NCBI GenBank assembly: GCA_964565685.1
Contig: CAZMFR010000001.1
Span: 62,001-126,000 of the forward strand
Source of the DNA: JAGWNR01 sp964565685
Lineage (GTDB): Bacteria > Patescibacteriota > Minisyncoccia > Phycocordibacterales > PALSA-1337
DNA length: 64,000 nt
Reading direction: 5' to 3'
This document shows positions 58,318 through 64,000 of the stretch, piece by piece. The position numbers and the translations under genes were made by a program. The notes under the pieces are model-generated. The model did not search any database, was not told where the DNA came from, and saw only the letters and a program-made list of their open reading frames with translations. The stretch's first letter is position 1, and the number at the start of each line of letters is the position of its first letter.

Positions 58318-59808
58318 TTAAAGTTCGGTCGCTGAAAGCTGTGGAAGAGAATATATCCAGCCGGTAGCATTGCTGTCCGTGACTTGTAAATCAAACCAGT
58401 AGGCAGTAGCAGCAGTAACACCGGTGACGACTGCCGTAACGCTCTGAGTCGAAGAACCAGCAGTAGCTGCGACTGTACTGAGTTTGTATATATTACCTAA
58501 AGCAGTACCAGATGCAGTACCGTTACAGGACGGCGCTGTTCCTGTCCCATAATATAATTTCCATTGCGAGTTTAGACTGACCGTAGCTGGGGTCGCAACT
58601 TGAAAATCAAGAGTTACAAGAACGGTTCCCGCAGTGCTGTTTGCCGCTTGGGTAGTATATGTCGTACCAAAGCCCATCATTTTGGCGGTGCCGCTTGTCA
58701 CATCCGTACATGTATTGGTATTAGAAGTAAAAGCTTGCTTCGATATGGTCGTCGATAGAAAATTCGTTCCATTCGACCTCAATATGTTCCCTGCCGTTCC
58801 GGCAGTAGCTGGATATGTTGCTGTCGACCATACCGGCGTAGCCGCACCTGCGGATTGTAATATCTGTCCAGATGAACCTGCAGCGCTGATAGCCATAGCA
58901 GAATTATTTGAATAGACGATTCCACCGTCCACAGCGGTCAGAGTGGCATTCGTACCCCCTGCGCCGAGAGCAACATCCGTAGCATTCCATGTTCCTGTCG
59001 TGATGGTGCCGACTGTCGTGATGTTACCCTGTACGGCAGATGGAAGAGATGTGGAAGCCGACGGCGCGCCAGCAGATGAAGTGATGAACACGCCATTGTT
59101 CACGGTGGCGATGGATGAAAGGGAGTTAGCCGCAGTCGTATACAGCAGAGTATTCGTTCCGCCAAGAGTGCTCAAACCCGTGCCACCGTTGCTAGCAGCA
59201 AGCGTGCCTGATATGTTGGCCAGCGTGGTAGTGGCAACCCATGTCGGAACACCGTTGACCAGGGCCAGCACCTGGCTGTTGCTACCAGCGCTCGTTGTGG
59301 CAAATGCGCTGGTGCCATTGCCGAGCAATATGGCGTTAGATTGAAAATTAGTTTGACCTGTCCCGCCATTGCTGACTGGCAGAGTGCCGGTAACATCGGC
59401 TGTGCCTATGTTTACTGCCGACCATGTGCCATCCCCTTGCCAAAAAGTATTTGTCGTAGCGCCAGTACCGCTATTCAGATTGGTCACAGGCAAGTTGCCT
59501 GTGACTCCGTTCGCCAGATTGATCTGCGACCACGCAGGATCATTATTCGTACCGGTGTTTGATAGATAATTGGTCGCTGTGGTGCTCTTTGGCAGAGCGG
59601 CCAAGAGATCGGTCGTCGTGCCGAAAAGTATATCACCCTGGTTCACTCCGCCGCCGACATCGGTGAAATTGTGGCCAGGATTCGGCGCTGTGGCTCTAGC
59701 AAAATTGATGACAAGGAAACAGATGACGATGATGAGAGCATATGAAAATGCTCTTTCCACATTCAACGTCAGGAAATCATGATCCCCTTTTTTAAAGACA
59801 ATCTTCAT
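58318..59808 (-). CDS. Phage-tail-fibre-like surface adhesin
   Basis: The 496-aa product has an N-terminal membrane helix (FSYALIIVICFLVINFARATA) and then many short Gly/Thr/Asn repeats such as NLPVTNLNSGTGATTNTFWQGDGTWSAV, TGTLPVSNGGTGQTNF and ISGTLAASNGGTGLSTL. These are the style of phage tail-fibre shafts (SGTxxxFxxGDGTW). The C-terminal part is a globular beta domain ending QVTDSNATGWIYSLPQLSATEL. It probably forms a fibrous trimer on the cell surface. TATAAT lies eight bases before ATG 59808. It heads the surface gene run, just after FtsX. Confidence 0.8.
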   Translation of the reverse strand: MKIVFKKGDHDFLTLNVERAFSYALIIVICFLVINFARATAPNPGHNFTDVGGGVNQGDILFGTTTDLLAALPKSTTATNYLSNTGTNNDPAWSQINLANGVTGNLPVTNLNSGTGATTNTFWQGDGTWSAVNIGTADVTGTLPVSNGGTGQTNFQSNAILLGNGTSAFATTSAGSNSQVLALVNGVPTWVATTTLANISGTLAASNGGTGLSTLGGTNTLLYTTAANSLSSIATVNNGVFITSSAGAPSASTSLPSAVQGNITTVGTITTGTWNATDVALGAGGTNATLTAVDGGIVYSNNSAMAISAAGSSGQILQSAGAATPVWSTATYPATAGTAGNILRSNGTNFLSTTISKQAFTSNTNTCTDVTSGTAKMMGFGTTYTTQAANSTAGTVLVTLDFQVATPATVSLNSQWKLYYGTGTAPSCNGTASGTALGNIYKLSTVAATAGSSTQSVTAVVTGVTAATAYWFDLQVTDSNATGWIYSLPQLSATEL

Positions 59809-59817
59809 TACCGATTA

Positions 59818-60771
59818 TTATACCTTTAAATATCTCCTCACGGCAAGATAGCTGGAGATCGCTCCGAGGATTATCCCTGCCGACATGATTATGGTAAATA
59901 TTTCGCCGAAATTAGAGATGAAGTAAGCCGAGAATATGGAAACTACCGAAGAAAGATCGGAGGCAACAGTCGCTCCGGCGATATGAGCGATGAGAGCACC
60001 GCTCCAAAAAACAAGTCCAGCCAATATGAGCAGAGTCAGGAGACCAGAAATGATCCCGCACATTATCCCGGAAACGACAAATGGTCCTCGGACATAGGTG
60101 TTCGAAGCGCCGACAAGCCGCATGACAGAAATCTCGTCGCGAGAGGTGTATATGATGAGCCGTATGGTATTAAAAGTGACTATGACAGCGACGATCACCA
60201 ACAAAATCGCCAATCCGAGACCTGCACCCTCTACATCAGGTATGAGACGACCCAACCTATCTATGATCACTTGATTTTCGCCATAATTGACGCTATCGAC
60301 GAGAGGCGTCCCGGAAGCGGTCATGGCAGCAGAGCTGCTCAAAAAATCCGATATGCTCGAATACTCGGACGGTTCTTTCGCCTTTATTGTCATTGCCGCC
60401 GGAAACGGATTCTCATTTATTTCGTCTATGCTTTGCAGGATGAGAGAATTGTTCTGCCACTTGTTCTGAAAATTCGCCAAGGCCTCGTCACTAGAGATAT
60501 AGGTCGTCGAAGCGACTTCTGGAAGCTTGTCGACGGTCTGTTGCAGGGCAAGTATGTCCGATTCGGCGGCGCCCTGGTTGAAGTAGACAGTGATGTCTAT
60601 CTTGTCTTTTACCTGATCGACCATCGCATGTCCAAAGACATCGGCGAACATGATGGCTCCAAAAGAAACGAGACATAGGGTGAGCACGATGATGGCTGAA
60701 AACGACAAAAAACCATTGCGCCAGAAATTGACGAAACCGGTTTTTATTATGCGTTTGAGGTTGATGAACAT
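59818..60771 (-). CDS. ftsX: Cell division permease FtsX
   Basis: The 317-aa product has an N-terminal helix (FLSFSAIIVLTLCLVSFGAIM), an extracytoplasmic domain of about 140 residues with KDKIDITVYFNQGAAESDILALQ, and three C-terminal helices. The FtsX core is FNTIRLIIYTSRDEISVMRLVGASNTYVRGPFVV. It transmits FtsE ATP hydrolysis to wall hydrolases at division. It lies eight bases after FtsE. A candidate partner in the window is the secreted coiled-coil transglycosylase at 13811. Confidence 0.95.
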   Translation of the reverse strand: MFINLKRIIKTGFVNFWRNGFLSFSAIIVLTLCLVSFGAIMFADVFGHAMVDQVKDKIDITVYFNQGAAESDILALQQTVDKLPEVASTTYISSDEALANFQNKWQNNSLILQSIDEINENPFPAAMTIKAKEPSEYSSISDFLSSSAAMTASGTPLVDSVNYGENQVIIDRLGRLIPDVEGAGLGLAILLVIVAVIVTFNTIRLIIYTSRDEISVMRLVGASNTYVRGPFVVSGIMCGIISGLLTLLILAGLVFWSGALIAHIAGATVASDLSSVVSIFSAYFISNFGEIFTIIMSAGIILGAISSYLAVRRYLKV

Positions 60772-60778
60772 AAGGTTA

Positions 60779-61459
60779 TTATAGGATATATTTTCCGCTC
60801 TTGTCGTCTCTCACTACCTTGCCCTTTTCCATGGTTATGACTCGCCCACCAACGGCATCGACAACGCCTTTGTTGTGCGTAGTCAGGAAGACCGTCGTGC
60901 CGAGCTCGTTTATCTTTTGAAGTATGCGGATGATCTCAAAGGTGTTTTCAGGATCCAGATTGCCCGTCGGCTCGTCGGCAACAATGATATCCGGCTGGTT
61001 GACGATGGCTCGCGCTATGGCTACGCGTTGCCGTTCTCCGCCAGAGAGCTGATGCGGGAAATTCCACATCTTGTCGGCGAGATCGACTAATTCGAGAACA
61101 TGCGGCACGTCTGCGGCGACCTCGCTGGCAGTACGTCCGGCCGCCTCCATGGCAAAAGCGATATTTTCGTATGCAGTCTTGTTACGAATGAGGCGATAGT
61201 CCTGGAATACCATGCCGATACGGCGGCGATAACGAGTCATATCTCGTTTCTTCATCTTGTGAATATTCGCCGATTCAAAAAAAACTACGCCAGACGTAGG
61301 ATGATCCTCCGCTATGAGCATCTTCATCAGTGTCGTCTTGCCTGCGCCGCTATGACCGACTATAGTGACGAATTCCTTTGGCTCCACGCCAAACGACACG
61401 TTGTCGAGCGCTGTCGATCCGTCAGGATATATTTTTGTGACTTTGTCATAGTAGATCAT
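60779..61459 (-). CDS. ftsE: Cell division ATP-binding protein FtsE
   Basis: The 226-aa ABC ATPase has Walker A GHSGAGKTTLMKML, Q-loop VFQDYRLI, signature HQLSGGERQRVAIARAI, Walker B IIVADEPTGNLDP and H-loop TTHNKGVV. The typical FtsE N-terminus MIYYDKVTKIYPDGSTALDNVSF is present. TATACT lies nine bases before ATG 61459. It forms an operon with ftsX (8-bp gap). Confidence 0.97.
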   Translation of the reverse strand: MIYYDKVTKIYPDGSTALDNVSFGVEPKEFVTIVGHSGAGKTTLMKMLIAEDHPTSGVVFFESANIHKMKKRDMTRYRRRIGMVFQDYRLIRNKTAYENIAFAMEAAGRTASEVAADVPHVLELVDLADKMWNFPHQLSGGERQRVAIARAIVNQPDIIVADEPTGNLDPENTFEIIRILQKINELGTTVFLTTHNKGVVDAVGGRVITMEKGKVVRDDKSGKYIL

Positions 61460-61554
61460 ATGTTTTTAAGTATAACACCGCCGCCTTTTCCCTGCGATAA
61501 ACGTTGCGATTTTCTGAGGGAGACGGCGGCGTTTTATATTTTTCGATCGATATC

Positions 61555-61830
61555 TCAAGCGAGCATCAGCCGTATCGCCGCGCGGCACGCATCAGATACA
61601 ACACCTGCGACGAGTTTATTGTTGTCTTCGATGCGGACCTTTGTATTGCTCTTTGAAAAATAGACGTATTCCCCTTCTATATGAGCGACTCTTTTGCCGC
61701 TCTCATCGAGAACCTCATCTGAGGAAAAATATGCCAGCTTCTTGCCGTTACGGTCAAAAATATGATCGCCGTCAATGTAGCCGATCTTTATGCCGTCACG
61801 TTTTATTTCATTTTTTTCTACTTGAACCAT
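61555..61830 (-). CDS. Small protein of the 4-fold beta-flower type
   Basis: The 91-aa product shows four related short beta units: IKIGYIDGDHIFDRNGKKLAYF, SSDEVLDESGKRVAHIEGEYVYF and others, each with a (N/S)GK(K/R) turn. The end is SDACRAAIRLML. This matches my memory of the 4-fold beta-flower domain. TATAAT lies six bases before ATG 61830. The function is unknown. Confidence 0.68.
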   Translation of the reverse strand: MVQVEKNEIKRDGIKIGYIDGDHIFDRNGKKLAYFSSDEVLDESGKRVAHIEGEYVYFSKSNTKVRIEDNNKLVAGVVSDACRAAIRLMLA

Positions 61831-61845
61831 ACTGGAATTATATCA

Positions 61846-61874
61846 CAAAAAAGCCGGCAGTGTCCCGGCTTTGG
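61846..61874 (-). terminator. Intrinsic terminator downstream of the small winged-helix-like gene
   Basis: The minus-strand stem AAGCCGG / CCGGCTT with loop GACACTG (approximate) is followed by TTTTTTG. It ends transcription from 62053 or from prfB. Confidence 0.8.
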
Positions 61875-61888
61875 TTTAATAAGGACGG

Positions 61889-62053
61889 CTATTGGTTGGC
61901 TTTGATAGCTTTAAATAGGCCTGGTTTAAGGACGAATCTTTCACGCTTCCTCCTTAAGATCCCTATTTCGACAAGTTGTCCAAGATAATCTCGAATATTT
62001 TCTTCGTTATCATCCTTGCCGCGCGCAGTCTTTCGATACTCTGCCAGCTGCAA
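61889..62053 (-). CDS. Short winged-helix-like protein (54 aa) with a TTG start, or gene remnant
   Basis: The frame is too short for common thresholds but reads like protein: LQLAEYRKTARGKDDNEENI, then RDYLGQLVEIGILRRKRERFVLKPGLFKAIKA. The part DYLGQLVEIGILRRKRERFVLKP has the form of a winged-helix recognition helix and wing. No ATG is available; TTG 62053 follows an in-frame stop. It may be a small regulator or the C-terminal remnant of one. The perfect palindrome at 62069-62091 lies 15 bp upstream. Confidence 0.5.
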   Translation of the reverse strand: MQLAEYRKTARGKDDNEENIRDYLGQLVEIGILRRKRERFVLKPGLFKAIKANQ

Positions 62054-62068
62054 AATTCAACCTTTTAC

Positions 62069-62091
62069 ATTGGATTCGAATCGAATCCAAT
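62069..62091. promoter_or_regulatory. Perfect 23-bp palindrome, operator-like
   Basis: Ten-base arms ATTGGATTCG and CGAATCCAAT surround AAT. It lies between prfB and the small winged-helix-like frame and could be an operator for that protein. It also resembles a tRNA T-arm (GGATTCGAATCC), so a tRNA-derived relic is an alternative. Confidence 0.6.
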
Positions 62092-62141
62092 ATTCCGAAT
62101 GTAAAAAAACGGCATCCATGACAGAAACACGGGACCTACGG

Positions 62142-63032
62142 CTATAATCCTTTTTCCGCTTCCAAAAAAATCTCCAGATCACCTTCGAGGACTTTGTCTA
62201 TTTGCGTAGTTTCGACATTTGTTCTGTGATCCTTGACCATTTTATAAGGGTGCAAGACATATGAGCGTATCTGGTTGCCCCAGTCGATAGATGTTGTCTT
62301 TGAGACATACATGCCCTTTTCTCGCGCGATGCGCTCGTCTTCCATCTGTTTGTAGAGCTTTGCACGGATGATGTCGATGGCTTTCTCCTTATTCTGCGCT
62401 TGCGAGCGCTCGCTGGTGACATGCACAGAGATGCCGGATGGCTTGTGGACTATGCGCACGGCTGTCTCCCTTTTGTTGACGTTCTGTCCGCCGGGACCGC
62501 CTGATTTCGCGATAGAGACATCTAGATCTTTTTCCTCGATCTTTATGTCCGCGCTGTTCGTCGCTTCGAATTTCGGTATGACTTCTACCATGCAAAAGGA
62601 GGTCTGACGCTTCTTGGCGGCGTTGAATGGCGATATGCGGACGAGCCGATGCACGCCGCTCTCATTTTTGAGAAGCCCATAGACGCCCTTGCCCCCTATC
62701 TCGACTGTCACGTTTCTAAATCCCCCGTGATTATTCTCGTTCTCATGTATGACTTTCCAATCCAACCCGTGACTGCCTGCATATCTCTGATACATCCTAT
62801 AAAGCATGGCGGAGAAGTCCTCCGCGTCATCGCCGCCTGCGCCGGAAAATATCGTCATGATGGCATCGCCTTTGTCATATTTCGCATGAGGACCGCCGGA
62901 CTCTGCTTCGGCCTTCAGATCCTGCAATTCTTTGACCATCGTTTGCGCTTTGTTCTTGTCAAGCCAAAAATCCGCGTCATTCATCGCATTCTCTATTTCG
63001 GAAATACGCGCTAGCATCTGTTCTTTGTTCAT
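62142..63032 (-). CDS. prfB: Peptide chain release factor 2
   Basis: RF2 reads UAA and UGA. The recognition region is SGVHRLVRISPFNAAKKRQTSFCMVEVIP with the SPF motif, and the catalytic motif is SGGPGGQNVNKRETAVRIVHKPSGI. The 296-aa length is shorter than the usual 365, with a cut-down N-terminal domain. No programmed frameshift site is needed because the frame is continuous. ATG 63032 is chosen since TATCTT lies seven bases upstream and the family begins near MNKEQMLARISEIENAM; an upstream ATG at 63119 is not supported. Confidence 0.95.
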   Translation of the reverse strand: MNKEQMLARISEIENAMNDADFWLDKNKAQTMVKELQDLKAEAESGGPHAKYDKGDAIMTIFSGAGGDDAEDFSAMLYRMYQRYAGSHGLDWKVIHENENNHGGFRNVTVEIGGKGVYGLLKNESGVHRLVRISPFNAAKKRQTSFCMVEVIPKFEATNSADIKIEEKDLDVSIAKSGGPGGQNVNKRETAVRIVHKPSGISVHVTSERSQAQNKEKAIDIIRAKLYKQMEDERIAREKGMYVSKTTSIDWGNQIRSYVLHPYKMVKDHRTNVETTQIDKVLEGDLEIFLEAEKGL

Positions 63033-63120
63033 ATGGTTAAAGATAGCATAGAAACTTGTGCTCGAGAAATTTGATCCCGACCTGATCATGACGCCGATAT
63101 AGATTATAAATAATGACACT

Positions 63121-63409
63121 CAAAAAAGAGGACCCCGCGCAAAGCACGAAGTCCTCGTCGGACGCAACACCCACTGCCAAGCAAATGGAGCGGCCGAAAA
63201 TATGAAACTTATTTTCAATTAAAGAACAGATGATCGGTGCGAGTGCCCAAGATAGGTTACCCGCGTATCCTGAATCGGGCATGCCTGCTCTTGTCGTCAC
63301 CCATAAGGTGTCGAAGCAGCGTCTTTTTTTTGACTGAACCCCTTAGGAGGGCGCTTCGTCGATAAAGGTCTTTCGACCTCGACGCTTTTCCTCACACCGA
63401 TCATCTAGC
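63121..63409 (-). ncRNA. Unidentified structured RNA, about 285 nt
   Basis: A consensus promoter at 63415-63443 and an intrinsic terminator at 63122-63156 frame this RNA. A 15-bp closing stem (GATGATCGGTGTGAG with CTCGCACCGATCATC) brackets about 180 nt. Inside are the hairpin CGTCGA-GGTC-GAAA-GACC-TTTA-TCGACG with a GNRA tetraloop, CCCT-CCTA-AGGG, CACC-TTAT-GGGTG within a GCTGCT / AGCAG stem, and CCCG..CGGG. A further hairpin GAAAATA-AGTTTCA-TATTTTC follows the closing stem. I did not see the conserved cores of RNase P RNA, tmRNA, SRP RNA or 6S RNA. No good coding frame fits. Identity unknown. Confidence 0.65.
63122..63156 (-). terminator. Intrinsic terminator of the structured RNA
   Basis: The minus-strand stem GAGGAC / GTCCTC, continued by CGTGC / GCGCG inside, is followed by TTTTTT. 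Confidence 0.85.
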
Positions 63410-63414
63410 GGAGA

Positions 63415-63443
63415 ATCCTAGCAAACTGCCCTTTTCTTGTCAA
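63415..63443 (-). promoter_or_regulatory. Consensus promoter of the structured RNA
   Basis: On the minus strand TTGACA (63438-63443) and TAGGAT (63415-63420) are separated by exactly 17 bp. Transcription would start near 63408. Confidence 0.85.
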
Positions 63444-63455
63444 GCAAAAACTATT

Positions 63456-63531
63456 TGGAGCCACCTCTCGGGATCGAACCGAGGACCCCAGCTTTACGAA
63501 AGCTGTGCTCTACCAACTGAGCTAAGGTGGC
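63456..63531 (-). tRNA. tRNA-Thr (anticodon CGT)
   Basis: The acceptor is GCCACCT / AGGTGGC, the anticodon stem is CAGCT / AGCTG with loop TTCGTAA (anticodon CGT), and the T arm is CTCGG / CCGAG with loop TTCGATC. CCA is encoded. Confidence 0.96.
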
Positions 63532-63586
63532 GTTTTTCCTGTTGGCGACGCATCAATACTATCATAAATCAGGCCAAAATCTACAT

Positions 63587-63662
63587 TGGAGCCGACGTCC
63601 GGGATTGAACCGGAGACCTCGCCATTACCAATGGCGTGCTCTACCAACTGAGCTACATCGGC
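63587..63662 (-). tRNA. tRNA-Thr (anticodon GGT)
   Basis: The acceptor is GCCGATG / CGTCGGC, the anticodon stem is CGCCA / TGGCG with loop TTGGTAA (anticodon GGT), and the T arm has loop TTCAATC. CCA is encoded. Confidence 0.96.
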
Positions 63663-63664
63663 GG

Positions 63665-63738
63665 CGCGCTCGATGGGACTTGAACCCACGACCTCTCCCG
63701 TGACAGGGGAGCGTTCTAGCCAGCTGAACTACGAGCGC
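63665..63738 (-). tRNA. tRNA-Asp (anticodon GTC)
   Basis: The acceptor is GCGCTCG / CGAGCGC, the anticodon stem is CTCCC / GGGAG with loop CTGTCAC (anticodon GTC), and the T arm is GTGGG / CCCAT (approximate) with loop TTCAAGT. CCA is not encoded. It lies two bases from tRNA-Thr(GGT), so they are co-transcribed. Confidence 0.96.
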
Positions 63739-63843
63739 ATACATAAAACAGCTTACCATATCTGCCGATTTTTTCAAAAAAGAAAATTTTGTGCGCCGTC
63801 TGGGAGGAAGTGGGAACCGTGATTACATTATGATTAACATGAA

Positions 63844-64000
63844 TTAAAAATCAACTATCTGACCCTCTTCAAGAGGAACAAACTCGATTCCCGCTTTAGT
63901 TAATTCATTTTTAGGCAAACGATGGCTCATACCATAATGCCGCAAATTGCCATCGTGAACCGGAAAACACTTCTTTGGTTTTACGGCTAGAGCAGAGAGG
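63844..64000 (-). CDS. C-terminal end of a metallo-beta-lactamase-fold hydrolase (cut by window edge)
   Basis: The 51 visible codons read ALAVKPKKCFPVHDGNLRHY, then GMSHRLPKNELTKAGIEFVPLEEGQIVDF and a stop. The segment KPKKCFPVHDGN is the last conserved strand-loop of MBL-fold metallohydrolases (AxxxKPKxxxPxHxG), carrying a metal-site His. The rest of the gene is upstream beyond position 64000. The identity beyond the fold is unknown. Confidence 0.72.
   Translation of the reverse strand, partial: LSALAVKPKKCFPVHDGNLRHYGMSHRLPKNELTKAGIEFVPLEEGQIVDF

Noticed and set aside
62142..63032. Idea that UGA is recoded as glycine, as in some CPR lineages
   Set aside because: RF2 with an SPF motif is present, and genes use UGA as stop (for example the 484-aa gene coupled to mltG).
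63121..63409. Assignment of the structured RNA as RNase P RNA, tmRNA, SRP RNA or 6S RNA
   Set aside because: The GAGGAAAGTCC core of RNase P, the tRNA-like ends of tmRNA, the GGAAG core of SRP RNA and a simple open-bubble 6S form were not found by eye. An Rfam search could overturn this.

Overview
This 64 kb window looks like a chromosomal segment of a Patescibacteria (CPR) bacterium, most likely Parcubacteria/Paceibacteria. The reasons are compact gene content, type-B L31, short release factors, cyclophilin, LemA and NrnA-like proteins with Ser/Thr-rich linkers, few biosynthesis genes, and many genes whose -10 hexamer lies only 6-9 nt before the start codon (probable leaderless mRNAs). RF1 and RF2 are both present, so UGA is a stop codon. 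The lineage is inferred from gene style, not from an rRNA gene, since none is in the window.

Region 1 (1-38.9 kb) is mostly housekeeping: a UvrD/PcrA helicase (cut by the window edge), a type IV pilin-like protein, RpoD, DnaG, MnmA, MltG, RF1, L31, a coiled-coil/lytic transglycosylase, HtpX, a NUDIX hydrolase, LemA, GroES-GroEL, SecG, an oligopeptide-binding protein, RNase J, an MFS transporter, a DedA-PAP2 fusion, a response regulator/histidine kinase pair, a cyclophilin, an NrnA-like phosphoesterase, a cupin phosphoglucose isomerase, a GT-B glycosyltransferase-like protein and PurF. Scattered in it are a PEP-CTERM-like protein, an orphan MazF-like toxin and a putative lipoprotein, several with Shine-Dalgarno leaders unlike their neighbours. 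Nine or ten copies of a 21-bp palindrome lie in this part only, mostly near promoters and once as an in-frame pair inside the helicase gene. Two further short repeat families have entered coding frames (rpoD, mnmA, pyrG).

Region 2 (about 39.1-46.5 kb) is an AT-richer integrated element ending in a tRNA-Gln gene. It carries a HUH rolling-circle replication initiator, a large serine recombinase whose 3' end lies inside the tRNA, a 235-bp GC-rich nested inverted repeat, several secreted or membrane proteins, and a NYN-nuclease/S51-peptidase fusion. The left boundary is not resolved.

Region 3 (46.6-64 kb) holds CTP synthase, then a long minus-strand run of surface-protein genes: a phage-fibre-like adhesin, a Ser/Thr-rich repeat protein, a seven-repeat BNR-type propeller, two proteins sharing a WxL-like C-terminal domain, a DUF916-like protein, an Fn3-dockerin protein and two cohesin-like membrane proteins. 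FtsE and FtsX lie directly upstream. This looks like a cohesin-dockerin cell-surface assembly. The window closes with RF2, an unidentified structured RNA with its own consensus promoter and terminator, three tRNAs (Thr, Thr, Asp) and the end of a metallo-beta-lactamase-fold gene.
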